Shown in pieces: positions 1 through 8,515 of a stretch of DNA of 64,000 nucleotides. Every line of letters starts with the position of its first letter. The first letter of the stretch is position 1. Below the pieces are notes generated by a model. The model was not told the origin of the DNA. It worked only from the letters and a program-made list of their open reading frames with translations, and did no database searches. The stretch covers positions 1,798,001 through 1,862,000 of the forward strand of contig NZ_BIFS01000002.1 of the NCBI RefSeq assembly GCF_003967555.1, read 5' to 3'. A program made the position numbers and the translations under genes. This DNA is from Dictyobacter kobayashii (GTDB taxonomy: Bacteria; Chloroflexota; Ktedonobacteria; Ktedonobacterales; Ktedonobacteraceae).

Positions 1-2
1 CA

Positions 3-659
3 CAGCAGGCCAGGGCGACGAAAGTCCCGCAGCCCGGAAAGACACAGCCCGCGCTCGCTCCTACGCAGGTTAATATTCTGGCCCAGGATACATTTCAGCG
101 TACGAATCAATCGTTCTGGGGGCAGGCCTCGGATGGGCGTAAGTGGCAGGGCGACGCCAATACCTTACAGGCTTTCTCGATTACCGGCTCTACCGGGCAG
201 ATTGCCAATGGCCGGGGTAGCGTGAATGCCGTACTGGGGCCAGCGAATAACAATGTCAATGTAGTTGCCAGTGGAGCAGTCAATCAATTCGGCAATGGGG
301 TCAATATGGGTGTTGTGTTGCGTTGGACCGATGCACAAAACTGGTATAAAGCCTTGATCGATGGGGAGCATTTGAGCATTTTAAAAAGGGTCAATGGAAC
401 ATCTTCCCAGGTACGGACGGTCCCTTTTCAAGCGCAAAATGGCCGAGTCTATAATATTCGTTTCCAGGCTATCGGGGCTATGCTCTTTACGAAAGTATGG
501 CGCAGCGATTTGCCCGAGCCTGCGCACTGGATGATTACAATCTCAGACCCTGATTTGACGAATGGGCAAGCCGGTTTACGTATGGTACTGCAGCCAACAA
601 CAGTGATAAGCATTACCTCGTTTCTGGCGACACCTGCCACCATGGGAAATGACCTATAG
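3..659 (+). CDS. C-terminal part of a LamG-like (family 16/DUF1080-type) beta-sandwich protein, cut by the window edge
   Basis: The reading frame is open from the first bases of the window, so the N terminus lies outside. About 25 visible residues of Pro/Gln/Ala-rich linker are followed by a domain with a spaced W-x-G-D pattern (FWGQASDGRKWQGD), then alternating strands with RWTDAQNWYKALID and a final GLRM strand. This resembles the concanavalin/LamG-like sandwich that binds sugars or decorates signalling proteins. No catalytic residues can be named. It ends 48 bases before a PP2C phosphatase on the same strand, so the two may be cotranscribed. In related genomes such domains are often fused to Ser/Thr kinases, so the missing part could be a kinase; that is inference. 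Confidence 0.55.
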   Translation, partial: QQARATKVPQPGKTQPALAPTQVNILAQDTFQRTNQSFWGQASDGRKWQGDANTLQAFSITGSTGQIANGRGSVNAVLGPANNNVNVVASGAVNQFGNGVNMGVVLRWTDAQNWYKALIDGEHLSILKRVNGTSSQVRTVPFQAQNGRVYNIRFQAIGAMLFTKVWRSDLPEPAHWMITISDPDLTNGQAGLRMVLQPTTVISITSFLATPATMGNDL

Positions 660-707
660 AGGAATGGCATGACGTAATGGATCTAAAGCAGAAAGTCTGG
701 ATGGGAT

Positions 708-2654
708 ATGATGAGCGAGAATCTGAAAGAGGCATATACACATAATCGCTGGGTTAAGATTGGAACGTTTGCTGGCCTGTGTGTCAGTGGCCTTCTGCTG
801 GCATTGTGTTCAGGAGGCTTTCCACCATGGGCATGGCGCTTCCTGTTCCAGGTTTTACCACAGCTTCCTATACTCTGGCAGGCACGCGGGGCGGTCGTCT
901 TGCTGCCATTGATTGGACTCTGCTTGCTTTCGCTAGCGCTGCTCATCTTGTGGTTGGTGCTTGTGCTATCAGGAATAAAGGTGTTCAGGCACATATGGAA
1001 TGATTTCAATACCCGCCAATCTTTCGAAGATGATCTACGAGAGGCTGAATTGCTGGCCGAGCAAGCAGTGCAACAAGAAGATTTTATGGAAGATGAGCTA
1101 CCTCCAACTCCGCCAGTACGGTCCAGGGCTACCGCGGTGCTAAATCGGGCACCGATAGCGCCACCACAGGCGCCCTCTCGGCCAGCCCGGCAGGTGGAGC
1201 GGCCGCAAACGCGCGCTATGCCAGTGCCGATCGCCCGCCAATCGGCCTATACTGCTGTACCGCAGGCCGTAGGAGACGTGCGCTTCCCTGGCCTGACCTA
1301 TCCAACTCCGGTGTTGCGTCAGACTGGTCGTGAGCCGTCTGTACCTGTCAATAATCGGCGTACAACCGATCTACAGCGGCCAGCGCAACGTGCCATGCCA
1401 GATTTAGATCGCCCAGTTGCTCAACCAGCGCATACTGTGCGCCAGCAACTACGGATCGTACCGCCAGCGACACTGGAAGAGATGCCTGATACCGAGGAAG
1501 ATGTCGATATCGATCAGGCCTTTACCGAGCTATTAGAGCGGCAAAAAAGGGAGCGCCAGGCACTACAGTTTGAACGGCAAACGGATGAAGACGATCTGGA
1601 AGTGGATCTCTGGGAGACGCGGCCAGGCGACTTCGATGAAGATATTGATATTGAGCTGTATGATACTGCTCAGGGCCTGGATGATACTTTGCCCGCCCCA
1701 ACATCTCATAAGGCGCAACAGCATACGGAGCTTGCTGCGGGCGATAGTTTTGATTTTGATCAACAAGTGTATCCATCCCCTCATGAGCCTGCTCATGAGA
1801 CCGGGACAGATGCTGTCAGTACTGAAGCTGCCGCTCCCCGCTTTATAGTTGGCATTGGCCTGGACCCTGGCCTGACGCGTAAGGATGCGCCGAACGAGGA
1901 TAGTATCTTTGCTATTCAAGGTATGCGCGTCACGGATGAGGGATCAAAGCCGGCTGGCCTCTTTATGGTAGCGGATGGTATGGGTGGGCACGCTAATGGA
2001 CGTGAGGCCAGCCGGACCACTATCCATACTATCAGTGATGTTATTGTGCCCGCCTTGTTGCGCGATGTCAGTGGTAGTGATGCCAGGGCAGAAAAAACAT
2101 TGTTCCAGGATATGCTCAAGGATGGCGTGCACCGGGCCAATATCGCCTTATATCGACGGAACCGGGAGATGCCACGTATGATGGGCACCACCCTGACCGC
2201 CGCATTAGTCGTTGATAGGACGGCGTATATCGCTAACGTTGGGGATAGTCGTACCTACCTCTATCGGCCTGGGGAAGGTTTGTCCCAGATTACCCATGAT
2301 CATTCGGTCGTTGCCCGCCTGGTTGATGATGGTGTAATCACGCGAGAAGAGATTTATACCCATCCTCAGCGCAATCAGATCTATCGCTGTCTGGGAGAGC
2401 ATGCCTCGGTTGAGATAGACTCGTTTGCGGTTCCCTTGCAGGTTAATGACGTACTATTACTCTGTTCCGATGGTCTCTGGGAAATGGTACGCGATCAGGC
2501 GTTGGAGCGCATTATCGCCTCTTCCGCACACAATCCTTCCCAATTGAGCGCGCTTCTGATTCAGGCTGCCCTCAATCATGGCGGAGCCGACAATGTTAGT
2601 GTCGTAGTGGTGGGTTTAGCCAGCGGAGAAGATGCCAGCAACTGGATGCTCTGA
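708..2654 (+). CDS. Membrane-anchored PP2C-type Ser/Thr protein phosphatase
   Basis: 648 residues. Two hydrophobic segments at about residues 19-40 and 60-90 anchor the N terminus. They are followed by a long Pro/Arg/Gln-rich and then acidic low-complexity linker (about 110-375). The C-terminal 265 residues form a PP2C domain with the metal-binding motifs in order: NEDS, VADGMGGH, ANVGDSRTYLY, LCSDGLWEMV and GGADNVS. The family removes phosphate from Ser/Thr using two Mn/Mg ions and usually opposes Hanks-type kinases. Here the domain faces the cytoplasm if the two segments form a hairpin. Tandem ATGs at 708 and 711 follow a weak ribosome site. A strong terminator follows the gene. Confidence 0.9.
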   Translation: MMSENLKEAYTHNRWVKIGTFAGLCVSGLLLALCSGGFPPWAWRFLFQVLPQLPILWQARGAVVLLPLIGLCLLSLALLILWLVLVLSGIKVFRHIWNDFNTRQSFEDDLREAELLAEQAVQQEDFMEDELPPTPPVRSRATAVLNRAPIAPPQAPSRPARQVERPQTRAMPVPIARQSAYTAVPQAVGDVRFPGLTYPTPVLRQTGREPSVPVNNRRTTDLQRPAQRAMPDLDRPVAQPAHTVRQQLRIVPPATLEEMPDTEEDVDIDQAFTELLERQKRERQALQFERQTDEDDLEVDLWETRPGDFDEDIDIELYDTAQGLDDTLPAPTSHKAQQHTELAAGDSFDFDQQVYPSPHEPAHETGTDAVSTEAAAPRFIVGIGLDPGLTRKDAPNEDSIFAIQGMRVTDEGSKPAGLFMVADGMGGHANGREASRTTIHTISDVIVPALLRDVSGSDARAEKTLFQDMLKDGVHRANIALYRRNREMPRMMGTTLTAALVVDRTAYIANVGDSRTYLYRPGEGLSQITHDHSVVARLVDDGVITREEIYTHPQRNQIYRCLGEHASVEIDSFAVPLQVNDVLLLCSDGLWEMVRDQALERIIASSAHNPSQLSALLIQAALNHGGADNVSVVVVGLASGEDASNWML

Positions 2655-2697
2655 TCCAGGACAACCAGTTTATCCATTGATAAGCACAATCTGACGG

Positions 2698-2748
2698 ACA
2701 TATCAATAGTAACTCTGCAGAGTTACTATTGATATGTTCTTTTTTTTG
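2698..2748 (+). terminator. Rho-independent terminator after the PP2C gene
   Basis: A perfect 40-base palindrome (arms 2698-2717 and 2718-2737, centred on CTGCAG) is followed directly by a run of T residues. It lies 43 bases after the phosphatase stop codon. Confidence 0.9.
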
Positions 2749-2870
2749 CTAATTTCTTGACAAGAATATTTTTACGTGACATTATGCAACAAAGAGTTAA
2801 GAATGATGCTAAATGTATGTTAAGCCGCCCGGTAGTTTGAAAGAGAGTTCAACAGTTAAAGAAGGATACG

Positions 2871-3413
2871 ATGGTATTGTTGACTACGGAACGTTTAAAA
2901 TTGCGCGAGTTCGAGCTGACAGATTGGCAGGATGTCTATGCCTATGAAGCTGATCCTGAAGTGAAGAAGTGGTTGGCTTATTCTGCATCATCTCCAGGTG
3001 AATGCCAGAGTAATTTGGATTTTTTGGTTGAGCATCAGCATGAACAAAATCGTCTTATCTTCCAGCTGGCGATTGTACTGGAGAGCGAGCAGCGCTTGAT
3101 AGGGACTTGTAGTTTACAGATAACCAATCGGGCGGTTGGCGAAGCCGAGCTGGGATATGCATTACATAGCGCTTATTGGGGTCGGGGCTATATGTCTGAG
3201 GCGGTCCTTGCACTGCTCGACTATGGTTTCAAAACATTAAAATTTCGACGCATCTTTGGTGCCTGTGTACCAGACAACCTGTCCTCGATTGGTGTCATGC
3301 AAAAAGTTGGTATGCAAAAAGAAGGTTGGCTGCGTGAAAACAGAATCATCCAGGGGCGGCTATCTGACTCGCTCATTTTTTCAATTTTAGCAAGGGAGTG
3401 GCAAGCAATATAA
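2871..3413 (+). CDS. GNAT-family N-acetyltransferase (RimJ/RimL-like)
   Basis: 180 residues, the usual length for the RimJ/RimL branch. The start follows an AAGGA site. N-terminal TERLKLREFELTDW is the typical opening strand and helix of this branch. The acetyl-CoA loop is visible as ALHSAYWGRGYMSEAV, followed by the LKFRRIFGACVPDNLSSIGVMQKVGM motif block (in two parts), where substrate-side Asn/Ser residues follow. It probably acetylates a protein N terminus or a small amine; the substrate cannot be read from the sequence. It is a single-gene unit between two terminator or spacer regions. Confidence 0.88.
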   Translation: MVLLTTERLKLREFELTDWQDVYAYEADPEVKKWLAYSASSPGECQSNLDFLVEHQHEQNRLIFQLAIVLESEQRLIGTCSLQITNRAVGEAELGYALHSAYWGRGYMSEAVLALLDYGFKTLKFRRIFGACVPDNLSSIGVMQKVGMQKEGWLRENRIIQGRLSDSLIFSILAREWQAI

Positions 3414-3568
3414 TATTAACTAGAATTATAGGATTCTTATAAAGTAATCAGGCTCATATGGCATATTGAGTAATACATGATATAATTAAATTACGGTGTT
3501 AATAAAATAAATTAAATTATGCTTAATATGTAATCTTTTTGCGTTTTATGTGTTTGAAGGGAGTATTC

Positions 3569-4630
3569 ATGTCTCAGTCCAATCCGGCTTCTGGATTAGA
3601 TGATCTTGCGCAGCGTTTCCGACTCTTTGCCAGCAGAGAGAGCGAGGTTAATTTTTCGCCCCTTTATACCGTGTTGGCGCGCAATATAGCAGCAGATCCA
3701 GACATGCTTATGTTAGCCAGGTTTGCCCGGCCCGATCAGCCGGTTGCTAATTTATTTCTGGCGGCCGTTCACTATTTATTACTCAGTGGTATTCAGCATC
3801 CACTGGCAGCTTTTTATCCCAGTTTAACGACCCTGCCCGAAATATCGATAGGTGTCTATCCGGTCTTTCGCAACTTTTGTCGAGAGCATACAGAGCAAAT
3901 AATTGATATTATTAGTAGTCGGGGCGTGCAGACCAATGAGGTCTGTCGTTGTGCCTGTCTGTTGCCGATGTTTGAAATTGCTGCGCAACTGGGACGCAAA
4001 CGGCCGCTAGCCATCATTGAGATTGGTACCAGTGCGGGCCTCAATCTTTTGTGGGATCAGTATAGCTATCGTTATAGTGATGTGTTTTCCTCCGGTACGC
4101 GTACCTCCGCTTTGCAGCTCGATTGCGACCTGCAAGGCTCCAGAATCCCCCCATTCCCGGCAGAGCTGCCGAATGTTACATTGAGAGTAGGTTTAGATCT
4201 GCATCCTATCAATATCAGTGATCCGGACGCAGTTCTCTGGTTGCGTGCGCTCATCTGGCCTGAACATAGCGAGCGGGTCGTACGACTGCAGCGGGCCCTT
4301 GAAATAGCCAGGCAACAACGGCCCCTGATTATGGCCGGTGATGCCCTGAAATTACTACCAGTCATCATGACCAACGTACCAGCCGACACCACGCTCTGTG
4401 TTTTTCATTCATTCACGCTTAATCAGTTTTCAGACGAGGGGCGGAAGCAACTCTCCAATATCCTGGTCAATGCCAGCAAGAGTCGAGAAATCTTCCGTAT
4501 TTCCTATGAATCTCAGTCTGAAAGTGAAGACCCTGTGCTTGAGCTTTATCTCTATTTACAAAGTTTAGAGACCAAACAGGTGCTGGCGCGCGCCTCAGCC
4601 CATGGTAGCTGGTTGGAGTGGTTGGCCTAG
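3569..4630 (+). CDS. DUF2332 family protein
   Basis: About 353 residues. The ATG at 3569 is preferred over the upstream in-frame ATG at 3539 because AAGGGAG sits just ahead of it. The sequence follows the DUF2332 pattern: LAQRFRLFASRE at the N terminus, a SPLYTVLARNIAADPDML block, the EIGTSAGLNLLWDQY motif in the middle (reminiscent of a methyltransferase glycine loop) and a C-terminal WLEWLA. The family has no proven function. The glycine-rich motif suggests an SAM-dependent methyltransferase-like fold, which is inference. It stands alone ahead of the queuosine operon. Confidence 0.82.
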   Translation: MSQSNPASGLDDLAQRFRLFASRESEVNFSPLYTVLARNIAADPDMLMLARFARPDQPVANLFLAAVHYLLLSGIQHPLAAFYPSLTTLPEISIGVYPVFRNFCREHTEQIIDIISSRGVQTNEVCRCACLLPMFEIAAQLGRKRPLAIIEIGTSAGLNLLWDQYSYRYSDVFSSGTRTSALQLDCDLQGSRIPPFPAELPNVTLRVGLDLHPINISDPDAVLWLRALIWPEHSERVVRLQRALEIARQQRPLIMAGDALKLLPVIMTNVPADTTLCVFHSFTLNQFSDEGRKQLSNILVNASKSREIFRISYESQSESEDPVLELYLYLQSLETKQVLARASAHGSWLEWLA

Positions 4631-4821
4631 CGAGCAATAGCGAAGAAAGCGCTGCCAGACATCGTCTGCTTTTTGGACCTCCATACGAGAACTGGATTCT
4701 ATCGCAGTAAAACAACATCAAGACATTCTCGACCATGGTGATTTTTTGGCCTGATTGTATTGCAAGGTTGTGATATTGTTGATATTGAAAGATCATATTA
4801 GTTCTATGTGGAGGTTTACCG

Positions 4822-5271
4822 ATGCCAGAGTCTGAGCAGGACCGTATACCCGGTCGCTATGGCTTTGATGAAATTGCTGCAAATCAGCTAGAAGCCTGGC
4901 CTAATTCTTATCCCGAACGTGACTATGTCACGCATTTTGAGATCCCCGAGTTCACTTGTTTGTGTCCTCGCTCGGGTTTCCCGGATTTCGCTACTATTAT
5001 TATTGATTATGTACCCGACAAACATGTGGTTGAATTGAAGAGCTTGAAGTTGTATATTAATACGTATCGCAATCGCCAGATTAGCCATGAAGCATCGAGC
5101 AATGCTATATTGGATGACCTGGTGGAACTATTGGCACCTCGCTGGATGCGTGTAGTAGGAGACTTTACTGTACGCGGCAATATTAAAACGGTTATTACTA
5201 CTGAATACGCCAACCCCGATTACCAGGGTCCACGTCCAGAGCTCAAACGTTTCTTACCTGCTATCGGCTAA
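4822..5271 (+). CDS. queF: NADPH-dependent 7-cyano-7-deazaguanine reductase QueF
   Basis: 149 residues, the length of single-domain (type I) QueF. The enzyme reduces the nitrile of preQ0 to the amine preQ1 with two NADPH. The nucleophile loop FTCLCPRSGFPDFATI holds the Cys that forms the thioimide, and VELKSLKLYINTYRN is the QueF substrate/NADPH signature, with the catalytic Glu close by. A GGAGG site precedes the ATG. It is the first gene of a five-gene preQ1 operon on the plus strand and carries out the last step of that pathway. Confidence 0.96.
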   Translation: MPESEQDRIPGRYGFDEIAANQLEAWPNSYPERDYVTHFEIPEFTCLCPRSGFPDFATIIIDYVPDKHVVELKSLKLYINTYRNRQISHEASSNAILDDLVELLAPRWMRVVGDFTVRGNIKTVITTEYANPDYQGPRPELKRFLPAIG

Positions 5272-5314
5272 TTCTATTCTGCACAATTTACCTGGCTCTG
5301 AAAGGGAGTATATC

Positions 5315-6066
5315 ATGCCTAAAAGCAACCGAGCAGTATTGATTGTTAGCGGTGGAATGGACAGCTGCGTGTTGGCACATTATTATGCCGCAGCCGGATT
5401 TCACCTGCACCTGCTTTCATTCAATTATGGACAAAAACATGTTAAAGAATTAAACTACGCGGAGCGCTATATAGCTGATCTGCGTGCGCGCTACAATCAG
5501 CTGGAGATCGCGCACGATACCGTTGATCTGCCGATCGCGCGACTCCTGAGCAACTCAGACTCAGCCCTGATCAATCCAGAGCGTAAAATGCCACACGGCC
5601 ACTACACTGACGATAGCATGAAGGCGACGGTTGTTCCCTATCGTAATCCAAATATGCTCCTACAGGCTGCCACGGTGGCCTGGAACGAGCATGCGAGCGT
5701 TGTTGCCTATGCTGCCCACCAGGGAGACTATGCGCAATATCCCGACTGCCGCAAAATTTTTGTGGATGCGTTTAACAACCTGCTGGCCATTTCAATGGAG
5801 GGCAGAAGATAGAGGTTGAGTCCCCATTTATGCGTTTCTCGAAGGCGCAGATCGCCCGCCTGGGCGCGAATCTGAATGTGCCATTTGAACTGACCTGGAG
5901 TTGTTACGAAGGTGGCAACGAAGGACTGGGGGACCAGCATTGCGGCGTTTGCGGCACCTGTGTGGAGAGATACGAAGCCTTCAAGGTTGCGGGTGTGCCG
6001 GATCCCACTGTCTATGCCAACGATCCAGAGCAATATCTGCATATCCCTGGCCAGGCCAACGCATAA
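5315..6066 (+). CDS. queC: 7-cyano-7-deazaguanine synthase QueC, apparently frameshifted
   Basis: QueC turns 7-carboxy-7-deazaguanine into preQ0 with ATP and ammonia. The N-terminal P-loop VSGGMDSCVLAHYYAAAG (SGGxDS type) and the Zn site CGVCGTCVERY near the C terminus are both present, but in different frames. The first frame stops at 5810 after ISMEG. The other frame reads IEVESPFMRFSKAQIARLG, which is exactly what QueC needs next. Adding one G to the GGG at 5800-5802 restores a protein of about 250 residues. The start follows AAGGGAG. Since other genes here show the same one-base loss, this is more likely a consensus error than a dead gene. Confidence 0.9.
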
Positions 6067-6099
6067 CACGAGTAGAAAGAAACGATGCGAGGAAATCTG

Positions 6100-6554
6100 A
6101 TGACTAAATATGCCATTATCACGAAAGAATTTGCCTTTGAGGCTGCCCATCATCTTCCCAATCATCGTGGCAAGTGCCGCCGTCCACATGGACACTCCTA
6201 TCGCCTCCAGATTTCCTTGCGTGGACCCATCTTACAGGCGCCGGGCGAGTCCAGTGATGGAATGGTGATGGACTTTGATGATCTCAAGAGCATCGTCAAT
6301 GCCACGATTATTGAGAACCTCTCGGATTCTGCCCCACGGGGTGATGCTGCGCAGGTGGTGGAAAAAGGGGGATGGACCATAACGATCTAAATGCTCTGAC
6401 TGGTATTCGTACCACCGCAGAGAATCTGGTGCATTGGATCTGGGATGCCCTGGTAGCTGGTGGTGTACCCGATCCGTTGCTTTACCGCATCCGATTATGG
6501 GAAACAGAAAAAGGATATGTGGAGATTACGCATGCTGAGCGCGAGGAGGTGTAG
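6100..6554 (+). CDS. queD: 6-carboxy-5,6,7,8-tetrahydropterin synthase QueD, apparently frameshifted
   Basis: QueD converts dihydroneopterin triphosphate to carboxytetrahydropterin. Visible are the Zn-binding histidines in FEAAHHLPNHRG and HGHSY and the nucleophile Cys in GKCRRPHGH. In a second frame are the catalytic Asp-His pair (MDHNDLN), TAENLVHWIW and the pterin-binding Glu in LWETEKGY. One base missing in the AAAAAGGGGG tract at 6362-6371 explains the split. The start at 6100 has GAGGA eight bases upstream. After repair the loop before DHNDLN is about 15-18 residues longer than in typical QueD (contains SDSAPRGDAAQVVEKG), an oddity worth noting. Confidence 0.88.
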
Positions 6555-6557
6555 GGG

Positions 6558-7319
6558 ATGACGCAAACAGCACAGAACATTGGCGTAGGAACCAGGACGG
6601 TCCAGGTGTCTGAAATCTTTGGACCCACGATCCAGGGTGAAGGGGCACTGATAGGCAAACCAACGGTTTTCGTCCGTACAGGTGGATGCGATTATCGTTG
6701 TGCCTGGTGTGATAGTCTCTATGCCGTCTTGCCAGAACATAAAGCTGAATGGAATCCCATGGAGACCCGGCAAATCTTTGCTGAGATCGCACGGCTTTCT
6801 GGCGACACACCTGTTCTGGTGACGCTCTCAGGTGGTAATCCTGCCATTCAACCGCTTGAAGCCCTTATCGATCTTGGGCACGAGCATGGCTACACATTTG
6901 CCATTGAGACTCAAGGCAGTGTAGCACAGCCCTGGTTCTCCAAATTGGACTACCTGACGCTCTCGCCTAAGCCGCCTAGCAGTAAACAAGTGACTCGTTG
7001 GGAGCGGCTAGATCGTAGTATATTGTGTGCAACAAATAATAAGCACGGACATGAAATACAAATCAACCTCAAAATTGTTATCTTTGATGAGGAAGATTAC
7101 GCATATGCCAGATATGTTGCCGAGCGTTATCCAACCTTACCAATGTACCTGCAAGCAGGTAATCACACGCCACCGCAACAAGCGAAAGAGATTGACATAT
7201 CCGGCATCTTGAATCGTATGGATTGGCTCATCCAGCGCACAATTGCGGATCGCTGGTATGGAGTAACAGTGCTCCCACAGCTACACACACTTTTGTGGGG
7301 AAACAAGCGTGGCGTATAA
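6558..7319 (+). CDS. queE: 7-carboxy-7-deazaguanine synthase QueE (radical SAM)
   Basis: 253 residues. The radical-SAM cluster motif is CDYRCAWCD (C-x3-C-x2-C) inside GGCDYRCAWCDSLY, preceded by the QueE opening SEIFGPTIQGEGALIGKP. LSGGNPAIQPLEALI is the SAM-binding GGEP-like motif and LSPKPPSS is a substrate loop. The enzyme contracts the pterin ring to make 7-carboxy-7-deazaguanine, using SAM and Mg. The gene starts three bases after queD, with its GAGGAGG site inside the queD end, which indicates translational coupling. Confidence 0.95.
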   Translation: MTQTAQNIGVGTRTVQVSEIFGPTIQGEGALIGKPTVFVRTGGCDYRCAWCDSLYAVLPEHKAEWNPMETRQIFAEIARLSGDTPVLVTLSGGNPAIQPLEALIDLGHEHGYTFAIETQGSVAQPWFSKLDYLTLSPKPPSSKQVTRWERLDRSILCATNNKHGHEIQINLKIVIFDEEDYAYARYVAERYPTLPMYLQAGNHTPPQQAKEIDISGILNRMDWLIQRTIADRWYGVTVLPQLHTLLWGNKRGV

Positions 7320-7375
7320 TTCCTAATTCCCATGGGGCAACGCAGCAAATGCACTGAAATGAGGATAGATAAATT

Positions 7376-8056
7376 ATGGTATTGCACTTAGATCGGGATC
7401 ACTCAATGAACAATGGTCATGCTCAACATAATGGGCATAGGGAAGATGCCCATGTGTTGGATCAGGAACAAGAGCAGATTATTGTTCCTGCTGAGCAGCC
7501 AGTGGCGCCAAAGGTTGATTATCCCCGCTTGCTTGAGCTAGGGCGCGAATTGCTTGTAGCACTGGGCGAAAATCCTGATCGCGAAGGATTGGCCGGTACT
7601 CCTCGTCGCTGGGCCGACTGGTGGCGTGAGTTTATTGAATATGATCCAGGAAAGACTGAAACCACTTTCAGTTCAGTCGCAACTGATCAAATCGTCTGTG
7701 TATCAGGCATGCGTGTTTTCTCGCTGTGTGAGCACCATCTGCTGCCAATGTGGTGTGATGTCGCCATTGGCTACATTCCTGCTGATAAAGTGCTGGGTCT
7801 ATCAAAATTTGCCCGTATTGCCCACCAGTTCGCGCATCAGCTGCAGATTCAGGAGCGCCTGGGCCAGCAGATCGCCGATGAGGTCAGCCGCATTACTGGT
7901 ACAGACCACGTTGCCGTCGTCATCAAAGGTGAGCATCTCTGCATGTCTGCCCGGGGCATCCGCACCCCAGGTGTGATGTCCTCATCAGTTATGCGCGGCA
8001 CATTTCGCACTGACCGTGATTTGCGTATGGAATTTATGCAAATGATCCAGTCTTAA
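7376..8056 (+). CDS. folE: GTP cyclohydrolase I FolE
   Basis: 226 residues including a non-conserved, His/Glu-rich N-terminal tail of about 45. The catalytic core has ENPDREGLAGTPRRWADWW, the Zn Cys and His in SLCEHHLLPMWC, and the second Zn Cys in EHLCMSARGIRTPG. The enzyme converts GTP to dihydroneopterin triphosphate, the entry compound for both folate and preQ0. Its place after queE argues that this copy feeds the queuosine pathway. The start at 7376 has GAGGATAG upstream. An ATG at 7406 is a possible alternative. Confidence 0.95.
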   Translation: MVLHLDRDHSMNNGHAQHNGHREDAHVLDQEQEQIIVPAEQPVAPKVDYPRLLELGRELLVALGENPDREGLAGTPRRWADWWREFIEYDPGKTETTFSSVATDQIVCVSGMRVFSLCEHHLLPMWCDVAIGYIPADKVLGLSKFARIAHQFAHQLQIQERLGQQIADEVSRITGTDHVAVVIKGEHLCMSARGIRTPGVMSSSVMRGTFRTDRDLRMEFMQMIQS

Positions 8057-8126
8057 CCATGTCTTGCAGGGAGGCGGACTTCTAACTGTCTTCCTGTAAT
8101 TGCTATAGATACGTTGCTGGGAATGA

Positions 8127-8170
8127 AGCGGACCGCCAATCCTAAGGAAAGATTGGCGGTCCGCTTTTTT
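8127..8170 (+). terminator. Terminator closing the queF-folE operon
   Basis: Perfect 15-bp arms at 8127-8141 and 8151-8165 enclose a 9-base loop and are followed by a run of T residues. It lies about 70 bases after the folE stop. Confidence 0.93.
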
Positions 8171-8241
8171 TATTTAAATGTCGCCGTATGCCAGTCCTTT
8201 ATCTGTAACCAAGCGCTCCCGGCGCTCGTGTGAAGTGTGAA

Positions 8242-8297
8242 AGTTGCTAGTGTGGTTGAGAGGCGGCTGCGGCCGCCTCTCAACCACACTAGCAACT
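8242..8297. repeat. Long perfect hairpin, 26-bp arms (TGTGGT family)
   Basis: Arms 8242-8267 and 8272-8297 are exact reverse complements around the 4-base loop TGCG. The arms contain GTGTGGTTGAGAGG and end in a GC-only tip. There is no T run on either side, so it is not a standard terminator. It lies in the 459-base gap between folE and the oligopeptide-binding lipoprotein gene. The rest of that gap is AT-rich (8350-8460) and may hold the promoter of the transporter operon. Confidence 0.85.
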
Positions 8298-8515
8298 GAG
8301 GAATATGTATCGACCTAAACTATAAGTTATCGTGTGGATGTGAGGATGGGGCCGCAGGTGCTCGCAACAATAAAAACAACACATATATATGTATTAATAA
8401 TTAAAATAACTTAAGCATTTTTTATAGCAATTTAAAATATAATATGTCATAATGTACTACATGCGTATCAGAATGGGTGGAATATGTCGTCGATGTAGTT
8501 TTGTAGGAGCAATGT

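Noticed and set aside
4640..4821. Possible preQ1 riboswitch before queF
   Set aside because: The gap is long enough but neither the type I nor type II preQ1 consensus (pseudoknot with a sequestered ribosome site) could be found by eye.
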